A DNA stretch of 64,000 nt. It comes from Prorocentrum cordatum. Taxonomy: Eukaryota; Sar; Dinophyceae; Prorocentrales; Prorocentraceae. The stretch spans positions 51,001-115,000 of the forward strand of contig CAUYUJ010017795.1 in assembly GCA_963575745.1 (NCBI GenBank). The letters are read 5' to 3'. The translations under genes and the position numbers were made by a program. This document shows, in pieces, positions 10,641 to 20,112 of this stretch (position 1 is the stretch's first letter; each line of letters opens with the position of its first letter). Under the pieces are notes generated by a model. The model did not search any database. It was not told where the DNA came from and was given only the letters and a program-made list of their open reading frames with translations.

Positions 10641-12060
10641 GCATAACTGCTGCGCCCGCATAAGGGCCCTCGTCAGGCAGGGGGCGGTGAGAGCTTCGGA
10701 TCGACGTGCACTCCAGTTGCAGAACGGCCCTGATGGGCCCCCTGTCTTCTCCATCTTCTGGGACGGGATCTCCAGGATGTTCAAGGAGAAGTCGGAGGTC
10801 TGGGGCAAGCATCACCAGAGGTGCCTTCGAGGACTGGCTTCGGGAGTGCATTGGCCTCAAGCACGGCTGTTCGCGCACAACCTGCATGACGACGAGCTTT
10901 GTCAGTTGTGCAGGGGCGCGCCAGGCACCTTGTGGCACCGTCAATACGAGTGCCCAGCTCACGCCGTTCAGCGTCGGGATCTAGTGAGTGTCCGACTGGG
11001 TGCTAGTGCGCAGAGAGTGAAGGAGCTAGGCCCGCTGGCGGCGGAGAGGCTCGCGAGGTGCATCTTCCCTCACCTCAGGGCCCTCTCCGACGTCGAGGAG
11101 CCCGCCCAGACGCTCCACTGACACCAGCGGCCCGAGACGGGCCTTCTCTCAGGGCTGCTCTTCCTGGACGGGTCGGCGAAATACATGGGCCTCGACGGGC
11201 TCACCAGAGCTGGGTGGAGCATAGTTTCGGTCGACAGGTTTGGAAACGTGGTGTCGGCGGCGCACGGACCTGTCCCGCTGAGCATGGCCCCGCAGCAGAC
11301 GAGTAAAGACGGGGAAGATTTTGCTGTACATATGCTGTCGCAGGTAGGTCCTCCCCCTTTGCATTGCTACATCGATTGCCAGAACACTTTGGACTCGCTG
11401 GCTCGTGGCCCTGGCTTTTCAGAGGGCCCAGGGGCCCCGCGGGCCCATCTCTGGGGCCCTGTGTGGTCTGCGTTTGCTCCCAGCGATTTCGGATGCCACA
11501 AGACGTTCGGCCATGCGACCGCCGCCGACAGAGGCTGGCAGAAGCATCGAGTGGGAACGTCGGGCCAACGGGCACGCTGACGAGTTTGCTAAATGAAGGT
11601 CTGATTGTCATGGGGTCAGTGACGACGGCGCGAATGTGTACATGGGGCTGCGATGCCTCGCCCGCCAAGCGCGCAGGTGGGCGGGGGGGCGTCGAGGTCA
11701 CTATGTCGGGAGGACCCCGAAACACTACAGACCTGGTGCAGCGCTCGCCAGGCAGCGATGGCCTTCAGCATCAGCCCTCGCTCGAGGAAGCTGCGGACGG
11801 CCAAGCCCTAGCAGATGATCAAAGGGAGGGTGGAGATCCGTCGGGCTTCGGGGAGGAGTGGAGGCCCTTCTCTCGTCAAGTTTTTAGGGCGAACGGTCGC
11901 GCGTTCCTGGCCTGCCCTGTCTTCGAGCCTCCAGGGACCCCCAGGAGCAGGATCCAGTTCTGCTGCAGGTGTGGGTCGTTTTCTTCTCGGGGGCTCCCAA
12001 CGCTGGAGCCAGAGGGCCGTGTAGGCCTAATTTTACAACGGGCGGGGTTTCTGACCAGCT
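10640..12060 (+). pseudogene. Decayed LINE tail: zinc knuckle and RNase H remnants
   Basis: At about 10890-10960 one frame reads CQLCRGAPGTLWHRQYEC, the C-x2-C...H...C motif that follows the reverse transcriptase in many LINEs. After a stop near 11121 another frame gives RNase H signatures in order: FLDGSAKYM (11164-11190), a Glu in GEDFAVHM, YIDCQNTLDSL (about 11371-11403), and, after a further frame change, GHATAAD and NGHADEFAK near 11510-11595. A Cys-rich CCRCG segment at about 11960 parallels the C-terminal Cys cluster of the fuller LINE at 14849-21305. At least two frameshifts plus stops make it non-functional. It appears to be a second, older member of the same broad LINE group. Confidence 0.75.
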
Positions 12061-12092
12061 AAGAAGGAGTCGGCTGGGTCGGTTCCCGTCGT

Positions 12093-12380
12093 ATGAGAAA
12101 GGACTTGAAGAATTTGTCTCTGGGGGTCTACGAGGGCCTGAACCTCGCCGAACGCAGGGTACTGGCTCAGACGCTGCATGAGGATGGCCTTCCCCCCCAG
12201 AGCGTCTCAGGTCCCATGGCGGGCTGCTTCGCAGGGGGCTTCGCCCCGCGTGAGCAGGTTTTGTGTGCTTTCGGCCTTGTCGAGTCGGATCTACCCAGGG
12301 TCAGGGACCTTCAGGCCGCCTCCCTCCGAGCCTCGCGCAACGGCGTCGAATCAGATTCGGAGGCCTCCGACTTGGGCTGA
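12093..12380 (+). CDS. Uncharacterised 95-codon open frame, possible LINE end
   Basis: An open frame of mixed, protein-like composition (starting MRKDLKNLSLGVYEGLNL and ending before the CTC array). I do not recognise a domain. Its position directly after the RNase H remnant suggests it is the tail of that LINE rather than a host gene; it may equally be chance. Confidence 0.25.
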   Translation: MRKDLKNLSLGVYEGLNLAERRVLAQTLHEDGLPPQSVSGPMAGCFAGGFAPREQVLCAFGLVESDLPRVRDLQAASLRASRNGVESDSEASDLG

Positions 12381-12420
12381 GAGTTTGTGACGTGCTGGCT
12401 ATAGGCCCGTCCCCAACAAC

Positions 12421-12893
12421 CTCCTCCTCCTCCTCCTCCTCCTCCTCCTCCTCCTCCTCCTCCTCCTCCTCCTCCTCCTCCTCCTCCTCCTCCTCGTCCT
12501 CCCCCTCCCCCTCCACCTCCTCCTCCTCCTCCTCCTCCTCCTCCTCCTCCTCCTCCTCCTCCTCCTCCTCCTCCTCCTCCTCCCTCCTCCTCCTCCTCCT
12601 CCTCCTCCTCCTCCTCCTCCTCCTCCTCCTCCTCCTCCTCCTCCTCCTCCTCCTCCTCCTCCTCCTCCTCCTTCTCCTCCTCCTCCTCCTCCTCCTCCTC
12701 CCCTCCTCCTCCTCGTCCTCCTCCTCCTCCTCCTCCTCCTCCTCCTCCTCCTCCTCCTCCTCCTCCTCCTCCCCTCCTCCTCCTCCCCCCTCCACCTCCT
12801 CCCCCCTCCTCCTCCTCCTCCTCCTCTCCCTCCTCCACCTCCTCCTCCTCCACCTCCTTCTCCTCCTCCTCCTCCTCCTCCTCCTCGTATTCG
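12421..12893 (-). repeat. ~470-bp CTC/GGA microsatellite
   Basis: CTC triplets with rare CCC, CCTT and TCG interruptions run for nearly half a kilobase. The Ser, Leu, Pro, Glu or Gly homopolymer frames on both strands are products of the array. Confidence 0.95.
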
Positions 12894-13279
12894 TCCTCCT
12901 CATCCTCGTCCTTTTCGTGGCCTCCTCCAGGACCCTCCAGGCCTCCCCCTTCCCCCACATCCCTGAGATCCTGGCGTCGCAATGTGTTCGAGCTGGGCGT
13001 TTCCGCAGTGGTTTCGGGCCGCGGTGCCGCAGAATGAATGATGGGATCTAGGGCTCCGGGCGTGGCTTGCCACGATGTTAGCAAGTGTTTCGCTACGTCG
13101 GATCTCCGGGACGGCCCCCTGCTCCTGGCCGGCTCCTCCTCATCCCCCGGCCTTCCCCGCGCCCCTGCCGGTCGTGGTGGGCTACAGCATCGTCGCGTGT
13201 CCAATCGAGTTCGATGGCCCACTAGCCCCCTGCTCCTGCCTCCTGTCTCCTGCCTCCTGCTCCTGCACAGCCTCCTGCT

Positions 13280-13562
13280 CCTCCTCCTCCCCCTCCGCCT
13301 CCTCCGCTTCCTCCTCCTCCTCCTCCTCCTCCTCCTCCTCCTCCTCCTCCTCCTCCTCCTCCTCCTCCTCCTCCTCCTCCTCCCTCATTCCCTGCCCCCT
13401 CGTCGTTCCCTACCCTGCCTGGCTACCTGCGCCCCCCCCTCTCTGCGTGACCCCCCTGGCCTTTCAGGACGGGCCCCCTGCTCCTGCTCCTGCCTCCTGC
13501 TCCTGCATCCTCCTCCTCCTCCTCCTCCTCCTCCTCCTCCTCCTCCTCCTCCTCCTCCTTCC
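13280..13562 (-). repeat. Two CTC arrays in a duplicated block
   Basis: CTC arrays at about 13312-13384 and 13509-13562 are each followed by a related segment (CCTCATTCCCT, CGTTCCCT, CTACCTGCG/GTTACCTGCG, then CTCTCTGCGTGACCCCC or CTCTTTGCGTGACCCCC). The block was therefore duplicated together with its triplet array, with a period of about 180 bp. Confidence 0.75.
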
Positions 13563-14106
13563 TCATTCCCTTCCGTTCCTTGCCGTTCCCTCCCTTGCCC
13601 GGTTACCTGCGACCCCCCCCTCTTTGCGTGACCCCCTTTGCCTTCTCAGGGACGGCCCCCTGCTCATGCCTCCTTCGGACGGGTCTGGGACGAGAAGAAG
13701 TCCGTTCCGAAGCGCTCTCAGAGCGTTCCGTGGACACTCTGCATCGTCGTGTGTCTCGTCGAGCTCAGTGGAGGTAGTTTCTTTCATGTCTGACTTCGTC
13801 GCTTGTCCCATGTCATTCCATACCAGTCCATTCTATTCAATTCCATTCCATGCTCCAATGTGTTCGATGCGTTGGCTCCTGAGGTCCGGACCACATCTCT
13901 AGGGCCGATTTGTCTTACTGTGTCGTTCTTCGACGGTCGATAAGAACGAGGAGAAATCCGTGCTAGAACATTCCCGAATGCTCGCAGAGCCTTCCAGGGC
14001 GCTCTGAGAAGGCCGCGGCGCCCAAGACATCCTCCAGGGCCGCCAGATCTCAGAGACTCCCGATTTATCTTCACCCGATTTCATCCTCGTCGCGGCTTCG
14101 TCCTGG

Positions 14107-14232
14107 GAGGAGGAGGAGGAGGAGGAGGAGGAGGAGGAGGAGGAGGAGGAGGAGGAGGAGGAGGACGACGAGGACGAGGACGAGGACGAGGTCGAGGACG
14201 AGGACGAGGAGGAGGAGGAGGAGGAGGAGGAG
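14107..14232 (+). repeat. GGA array with internal GAC/GAG segment
   Basis: GGA units turn into GACGAGGACGAGG units in the middle and back to GGA. The flanks carry similar ATTTCATCCTCGTC and GATGTCATCCTCGTC sequences, so the array lies in a short direct repeat. Confidence 0.9.
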
Positions 14233-14423
14233 TGGAGTATATCCCCACCCGATGTCATCCTCGTCCTGGCTGCGTCTTGTACGCGTAGTGCCCCCCACCC
14301 CTCTCGCTTCCGCTCGGGCTCGCCGCCGATCGTCCTCCAGCGCCCTGCTCTTGCCCCTGCTGGTGGCCACAGGCGCGTGCCCAAAAGGCGGACGCCGCGG
14401 GCGCCCCCCCCCTTCCCTCCCGG

Positions 14424-14424
14424 G

Positions 14425-14489
<65 letters not shown>

Positions 14490-14526
14490 GGTCGTGGTCG
14501 TCGTCGTCGTGGTCGTCGTCGTCGTG

Positions 14527-14560
<34 letters not shown>

Positions 14561-14725
14561 GCGCCGGCGTCGTCGTCGTCGTCGTCGTCGTCGGGTGGGG
14601 GGGCGGGGGGGGCATCGGGCGCGCCTCCCCGGGGGCGGGGATCGCGCGCGGACCCCTCCTCCTCCTCCTCCTCCTCCTCCTCCTCCTCCTCCTCCTCCTC
14701 CTCCTCCTCCTCCTCCTCCTCCTCT
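14424..14725 (+). repeat. GTC array followed by CTC array
   Basis: GTC triplets run from 14424 to about 14595 with a few GTG interruptions. A C/G-rich spacer follows, then CTC triplets from about 14657 to 14725. This lies immediately upstream of the LINE ORF1. Confidence 0.95.
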
Positions 14726-14848
14726 CAAGCCCTTCTGGCTCAGGCTTTTGTGCTGTGCCAGGAACACCGTCTGCTGAACCAATTTTCTGTGCAGGCTTGA
14801 GCGCCTCAGCCTGCTGAGGTGAAAGGACGGTACCATCACGACTCAGCC

Positions 14849-16087
14849 ATGGTGCCTCCTCCTCCGCCGCCTGTGGATCCTGGCGCTGCTGGGGACGCTC
14901 GTCGCGTCCGCTTCGCCGACGGGACCTCCCCAGGCTTTGGCAAAGGCGGGGGGAAAGGAGGCAAAGGCGGCACGGGCGGCGGTCCCAGTGTTGTCGGAGG
15001 CGTCTCCTGGAGCACCTACGGCCGCTGGACCTGTGGCACCTGCGGCTGCCGCAAGAATCGCCCATCCTGGTGGTTCTGCAAGCATTGCAAGACGAGCCGC
15101 AGCGAAGTTGAGACCGCCGAGCCCCCAGCTCCTCAGGGACAGTGGCAAGCAGGCGCACCTCCACGGTTTCCTCTTCGGTCTGGACCTCAGTTCTCTCTTG
15201 GGCCCGTTTCGGGACAACAGCAGGGACAACCAGCAGAAGGCATGCCCAAGGGTGCGCCCACCACCACGTCGGACCTGGAGAAGTTGGTCACCATGCTGGA
15301 GCAAGTGGGCGACACCGACGCAGCCGCTCGCCATCGTGCTGTCCTTCAACAGCGCAAGGCGCAGGAGGCCCCCGTCGTGCCGCTTTCACAGAAGGTCTCC
15401 AGAGCATTTGGCGAACTTCGTACCCTACGCGAGAAAACGGAGAAAGCATGCAATGTCTTTGACAAGATGGTGGAAGATGTGGCCAAGCAGAAGGAGAAGA
15501 TTCGGGAGCTCTCCGCCGAGCTCACCGCTGCCGAGGCCACCCACACCAAGCTGGTCCATGAGCTCCACGCACAAGTGTCTGCTGCACCAGTTCTACTTGA
15601 TATTTCTTCTATCCTTGATGGCAAAGCTGAGGACATACCTATCAGCATCGACAGCCTGCTCAAGCCCCAGTCGGACTACAAGCTGGAGCCTGAGGAGGTG
15701 GAAGAGGCCGAAAAGAGAGCCACTCAGCTCAAGGGCGAGCTCCAGACAGCTGTGCGGGCCCTTTTCGGCGAGGCCATGCAAAAAGTCAAGCAATTTCAAC
15801 AAGATCAGTCGGAGTTGTTCAAGCGGTCCGAGGCCAAGCGCAGGCGCACCGAGGAGGAGGAAGGAGCCCAGGCCAAGGGCGGAGAAGGGGAAGCGGCTGC
15901 CGCAACGGTGGCCCCACCCAGCTCGGCTACGGCTTCTGCGGCCCCTGCTGCTCCTCCTGCTGCCGCTGAACAACCTCCAGATGGGGTGCCTGGAGACGAA
16001 GGAGTTCGTGAGCGCGCAGCTCGGATCCTTCATGAGCCCCCGCCGGCTGCGCTCCCGAAGGCGGAGGACACCCCATCGACTCTTTGA
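14849..16087 (+). CDS. LINE ORF1 protein with RanBP2-like zinc finger and coiled coil
   Basis: From the first ATG the frame gives 412 residues. After a Pro-rich start and a Gly/Lys-rich stretch, residues 60-80 read WTCGTCGCRK, then N and a closing CKHC; with Cys 62, 65, 77 and 80 and the initial Trp this fits the RanBP2-type zinc ribbon. Residues of about 180-235 (REKTEKACNVFDKMVEDVAK and onward) have heptad-like charged/hydrophobic spacing and probably form a coiled coil. A Lys/Arg patch KRRRTEEEE lies near residue 335, followed by an Ala/Pro-rich tail. ORF1 proteins bind the element's RNA; that role is inferred from position, since the fold differs from mammalian ORF1p. A GTG codon 30 bp upstream is also in frame, but ATG at 14849 is preferred. 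A different frame (to 16424) overlaps the end and may hold the start of ORF2. Confidence 0.75.
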   Translation: MVPPPPPPVDPGAAGDARRVRFADGTSPGFGKGGGKGGKGGTGGGPSVVGGVSWSTYGRWTCGTCGCRKNRPSWWFCKHCKTSRSEVETAEPPAPQGQWQAGAPPRFPLRSGPQFSLGPVSGQQQGQPAEGMPKGAPTTTSDLEKLVTMLEQVGDTDAAARHRAVLQQRKAQEAPVVPLSQKVSRAFGELRTLREKTEKACNVFDKMVEDVAKQKEKIRELSAELTAAEATHTKLVHELHAQVSAAPVLLDISSILDGKAEDIPISIDSLLKPQSDYKLEPEEVEEAEKRATQLKGELQTAVRALFGEAMQKVKQFQQDQSELFKRSEAKRRRTEEEEGAQAKGGEGEAAAATVAPPSSATASAAPAAPPAAAEQPPDGVPGDEGVRERAARILHEPPPAALPKAEDTPSTL

Positions 16088-16573
16088 CGACAAACCACGT
16101 CGAGTGATCACTTCTGAGCCCCTGCGCAAGGGGAGGCCTGCTCCGCACTTACTTCCTGTGCCAGGCGGGCCAAGTTTTTGTGCCCCAGTGAAGTTTCAGC
16201 CTCCAGTGGATCTTGGGGTGAGCTTCGGTGGCCCAGTGGCCGCCTTCGGGGAACACACTACCTGGACCCAGGCCTACCCCTCCTGTGAGCCCCCTGCTGT
16301 TTCCTGTAGTCCAGCCTGTGCTGGCCGTTCCAGTAGGAGAGGGTTGATTTCAGCGGTGAAAGACACCCTTGCCAGATGCCAGGGGATCCTTCGCCAAGGT
16401 TTTGAACTTTTGCTAGCTCCCTAGGAGCCGACCCCGCCCCTCTGATCATCTCGTCGGGAACTTTTCGGACCCTTCGAGAGCCCCTTTCGGGAGCCTGGGA
16501 TAAGCTCACCCAAGGGGTCACAGTTGTTTCCAAGTTTTTAATTGCTCAGGATGCGAGTGTATCTGCTCCTGCC

Positions 16574-18730
16574 GTGGAAATGTCTGTGTGCGCGTCTAGG
16601 GTGAGGGGCCTCACGGGCCCTAGGCAGCCTCCTGGTGGTAAGCACTCTGGGACCCCTCTCCTCGAGCCCCTGGATCCTGATCAGTTCCCCGTCGACGCGT
16701 TCCAGCCCGTCGTGGAAACGTGCGACGTCTCAGGGTGGGGCTCTGCACAGCGCTGGCTGCAACGGACTTCTGCACACATCGTGCTGATGCAAGAGCACCG
16801 CATCTTTGACGACCAGCTCGCCTCAGCATCCTCTTGGAGTATAAGACGCGGTTGGAAGTCACTTTTCCTACCTGCTGACAAAGGACCACACGGAGGGCCC
16901 TCTGCTGGTGTAGCCATCCTCGTTCGTTCTGGTCTGGGCCTCCACGCGCTGCAGAGTGGCATGGATGTCGCGAAGCACCGTGCGATTGCGGGGGTGGTCG
17001 ACCTCCCCGACGGCACCCAGATTCTGTGCGCGTCCCTCTATCTCAGAGATTGCGAAGACCTATCGGAAGCGAACCTGGACCTCCTCTCTCGGACAGGCTC
17101 ATTGATTGGCTCCATGGGGTACCCAGTCATCATAGGAGGGGACTTTAACATGATCCCGTCGGTCGTCGTCCAGTCGCACCTCGGGGACTCGCTAGGGCAG
17201 TGGATGATACCAGGTGACACCACTTGCAATTCGGTCGCGGGTCCGAAGGTTTATGATTATTTTTTCGTTTCGCCAGGGCTCAGCAAAGGGGTTGCTAGGG
17301 TGTCGGTGCGGCAGGATAGTGACTTATCCCCCCACTCGCCTGCGCATTTGACCCCCCGCCCCTTCCTGAGTAAGTTGCAAGCCCTCAGCTTTCGCAACCC
17401 CCCTAAGCTGGCATCCTCTCCGCTCCCCCCCGTCTGCAAGCTGGACCCCGTCCCCGCTTTGCGCCCTGTCGTCGCCCGTGTGCTGGGCGAAGCTCGGAAA
17501 GCGGTGGATGGGGGGGACTTCGATGCCATCCAGGAATCTGTGGACCAGTTGTATCGGCTTTGGGCGGACCAGGCCGAGGCGGAAGTGGCGGTGGCCACAG
17601 GCGCCCAGCTCCCCTTCCGTGGGTCCCGAGGGAAGGCCCCCGCTCTCAGATGGAAGAACATCCTGGTCCCCGACGCCCAGAGCCCTAAGCAGCCCGTCTT
17701 GTTTGCACATAGGTGGCTTAACTCTCAGTCGCAGAGGCTTGGGCTCCACTGGGAAGCCAGTGGCCGTGCAGGTGTTGCCTCTGTGCTACGTGTGCTGCGC
17801 ACCCCTGTCGGGGCCATAGCCAGCGGCCTTGATGTTAGCCCCCGCCTGCTCCCGTACCTCGTCGAGGTCGGGGGCGCCATGCTCGATGCGCTGGAGGTGC
17901 ACGAGCAGATATCTCGTCAGGGGGTTTTACTGAAACGTCGACGTCTTGATGTCGCTCCTGGAGATGCGGCCGACCCAGGAGCGCGCTTTGCAGTCATTTC
18001 TCGAGATTTTGTCTGGTGGCGCAACACTTTTAATGACCGCCTGCAGGAAGTCGAGTGCGACGCCAGGAAGGCGGCCTCGGCTGAATGGAGAGACTGGCTG
18101 TTAGAGAAGGCGGATCAGGGGGCGCGGAATATACATATGGTCTCGAAGGGGGCCACCCCCTGGAGGCCTACCACCACCTTGGCCTGTGACGGTGTTGTGG
18201 TTGCTGACCCCTTGTCCCTCCTTCGTGCCGAAAGCCAGCGTTTCTCGGGCCGCTGGGGGGGCGGAAAGGCCCGCCCGTGGCTCCCCAAGGGTATCTTGTC
18301 CCCTGCGTTGCCCGAGTTTAGGCCCGTCGATATCCGTGCGATCTCCAAGGGGTTCCGTGAGCGCACCGCGGTGTCAGTTGATGGATTTCACATGAAGCAC
18401 TTTGCGATGATGTCCGATGCCAGTCTCAGCCTCCTGTGCGACATCCTAGGATTGATGGAGAGGTCGGCTGTCATCCCTATGCAAATTTCCATCATTATCA
18501 TGGCTCTGATTGCTAAACCGTCCTCGGGTTCCGTCCTATCGGTATATTCTGCAGCGTGTTTAGAATGTATGGCAAGCTTCGCCGAACTCTCGCCGATGAA
18601 TGGGAAGCTAGATTCACGCGTGAGTATTTTTGTGCTGGCCCGTTTGAAGGAGCGCAGGACGTCGTCTGGCGCCAAGCCTGCAATGCCGAGGCCAGCACTG
18701 CACAAGGAATGGAATGTGCCACTCTGTTAA
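16574..18730 (+). CDS. LINE ORF2 part 1: endonuclease and N-terminal RT segment
   Basis: The frame is open from 16406; the first in-frame ATG is at 16574. It shows the exonuclease-endonuclease-phosphatase (APE-like) signature: QEHRI (Glu of the catalytic site, about 16791), GGDFNMIPS (17134-17160), YDYFFVSPG (about 17251-17277) and a final SPHSPAHL near 17330. This endonuclease would nick the target DNA for target-primed reverse transcription. From about 18360 the frame enters the RT fingers (DGFHMKHFAMM, ALIAKPSSG) and then loses homology at about 18525, where the RT continues in the next frame. The last ~200 bases of this open frame are therefore not the true protein. A frameshift near 16406-16424 may also separate it from N-terminal sequence in another frame. 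Confidence 0.75.
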   Translation: MEMSVCASRVRGLTGPRQPPGGKHSGTPLLEPLDPDQFPVDAFQPVVETCDVSGWGSAQRWLQRTSAHIVLMQEHRIFDDQLASASSWSIRRGWKSLFLPADKGPHGGPSAGVAILVRSGLGLHALQSGMDVAKHRAIAGVVDLPDGTQILCASLYLRDCEDLSEANLDLLSRTGSLIGSMGYPVIIGGDFNMIPSVVVQSHLGDSLGQWMIPGDTTCNSVAGPKVYDYFFVSPGLSKGVARVSVRQDSDLSPHSPAHLTPRPFLSKLQALSFRNPPKLASSPLPPVCKLDPVPALRPVVARVLGEARKAVDGGDFDAIQESVDQLYRLWADQAEAEVAVATGAQLPFRGSRGKAPALRWKNILVPDAQSPKQPVLFAHRWLNSQSQRLGLHWEASGRAGVASVLRVLRTPVGAIASGLDVSPRLLPYLVEVGGAMLDALEVHEQISRQGVLLKRRRLDVAPGDAADPGARFAVISRDFVWWRNTFNDRLQEVECDARKAASAEWRDWLLEKADQGARNIHMVSKGATPWRPTTTLACDGVVVADPLSLLRAESQRFSGRWGGGKARPWLPKGILSPALPEFRPVDIRAISKGFRERTAVSVDGFHMKHFAMMSDASLSLLCDILGLMERSAVIPMQISIIIMALIAKPSSGSVLSVYSAACLECMASFAELSPMNGKLDSRVSIFVLARLKERRTSSGAKPAMPRPALHKEWNVPLC

Positions 18731-20112
18731 CTGATTTGTACAAGTATTATGAGACCCTGGATCTCCAGGTCCTGGCCCTCCGTGCTCACCAGGTTGGCTT
18801 CCCTGTTGGTATCTCGTACTTGTGCATTGCCATGTACTCCCAGGCCAGGTTCCTGTCCTTGGGAGGTTTTGTGGACGGGCCCTATTGGGCCTTGGCGGGG
18901 GTGGTGGCGGGGTGTTCCCTGGCCACGACCTTCATCAGGGCTAATGATACTCAAGATTCGGACGCCCTCCGCCTCCCTCAGGCCGTCCAGTTCAAACTCT
19001 ACATCGACGATGGAGGCTTGTCTGCCACGGGTTCCTTTAAACAAGTTTTAAAGCGGCTTCCTCAGGCCGCGGCTGGCTTGCACGACGCCCTCGCCCACGG
19101 AGTGGGCGCGGTCATCAGTAAGGAAAAGATGTCCTTAGTGTGCTCCTCGCGCCCCTTAGGCAAAGCCATCTCTCGGGCTCTCGGGGGTCTCGCGGGGCCG
19201 ATCTTGGACTCCGACTCGGCGCCCAATTTGGGAGTTGATTTTTGCGCTGGCAGGCCGTCCAAGGTCCGAGGGGGAAACTCCAAGGCTAAGGAAAGGGCTA
19301 GGAAGGCGAAAGATAGGACTGCTCGTCTGGTTCGAATGAGGCCCACCATTTCGGGTAAGCGTTGTCGTAATGTCTTCGTCGCGGGTCCTCTCCCAGGGGC
19401 GGTGTATGGGTGCGAGATCTCAGGGGTCACGGACCACGAGCTCCTCTCCCTTAGGCAGTTGGCTGGGAAGGCCCTGAAGCCTAGTGCTGGCGGTCGGTCG
19501 CTCACCGCTCTTATGCTGTGCCACGGCGACCCGCCGTGGGTCGCCTCCATTGCCCCTATATACCGTTGGGCGAAAGAAGTTTGGACCACCCATCATCGGC
19601 TGTACCCCCATGCCCTCTCGTTCGCCACGCTGCGTTCGGCTTGGAACGCTGTCTTCTCGAGGCCCTCGGGCCTCTGGAAAAGTGTCGCGGGCCCGATCAG
19701 TGCGATGAGGAAGTCTCTTGAGCGTATTTCGTGGCCCATGCCTTCCTTCACGGTGCTCCGTGATGAGAAAGGAATCGATGTTCACTTGGCCCAGGTCTCG
19801 CCCGCGATGGTCAGATCGCTGCTTGGGAGAGCGGTGCGTCGTACCCTCGAGTGGGATCTGGGAGCTCGGCACAATCTCGGTAGGGTTTGCACTGATGGGA
19901 TCCTCAGCCTCCTCACCTCCCGAAAATTCACGGCTTTCGAAAAAAAGGTTGTGTCCGCTCTCTCTTTTGCAATGCCACCTACACCAGGGCCAAGGCCAGA
20001 TCCCTGGGATATATTATTGATACCACCTGCCCTCTTTGTGGAGACGGGGACGACACGATTCGTCACCGTCTTTGGAGTTGCTCTGCCTGTGTTGAGCTCA
20101 GGACGGAGCTGA
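18526..20112 (+). CDS. LINE ORF2 part 2: reverse transcriptase
   Basis: The RT core resumes in this frame with RPIGIFCSVFRMYGKLRR, the conserved segment that follows the fingers in LINE RTs. It passes through QGMECATLL and a hydrophobic thumb-side region to the catalytic YIDDGG at 18999-19016 (two Asp intact). Further on are the thumb and connection region (KEKMSLVCSSRPLG and downstream). Homology leaves this frame at about 19965-19980; the last ~130 bases to 20112 are out-of-frame reading. The product would copy element RNA into DNA at the nicked target. Because the frame change falls inside the conserved core, this copy cannot make an intact RT without a frameshift event. Confidence 0.8.
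   Translation, partial: GFRPIGIFCSVFRMYGKLRRTLADEWEARFTREYFCAGPFEGAQDVVWRQACNAEASTAQGMECATLLTDLYKYYETLDLQVLALRAHQVGFPVGISYLCIAMYSQARFLSLGGFVDGPYWALAGVVAGCSLATTFIRANDTQDSDALRLPQAVQFKLYIDDGGLSATGSFKQVLKRLPQAAAGLHDALAHGVGAVISKEKMSLVCSSRPLGKAISRALGGLAGPILDSDSAPNLGVDFCAGRPSKVRGGNSKAKERARKAKDRTARLVRMRPTISGKRCRNVFVAGPLPGAVYGCEISGVTDHELLSLRQLAGKALKPSAGGRSLTALMLCHGDPPWVASIAPIYRWAKEVWTTHHRLYPHALSFATLRSAWNAVFSRPSGLWKSVAGPISAMRKSLERISWPMPSFTVLRDEKGIDVHLAQVSPAMVRSLLGRAVRRTLEWDLGARHNLGRVCTDGILSLLTSRKFTAFEKKVVSALSFAMPPTPGPRPDPWDILLIPPALFVETGTTRFVTVFGVALPVLSSGRS

Noticed and set aside
12263-13222. Poly-Ser/Leu/Glu/Gly open frames
   Set aside because: They are products of the CTC/GGA microsatellite; no non-repetitive domain is attached.
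13899-15164. 421-codon minus-strand frame with Thr, Arg and Ser runs
   Set aside because: It crosses GGA, GTC and CTC arrays and the antisense of the LINE ORF1; no domain is seen.
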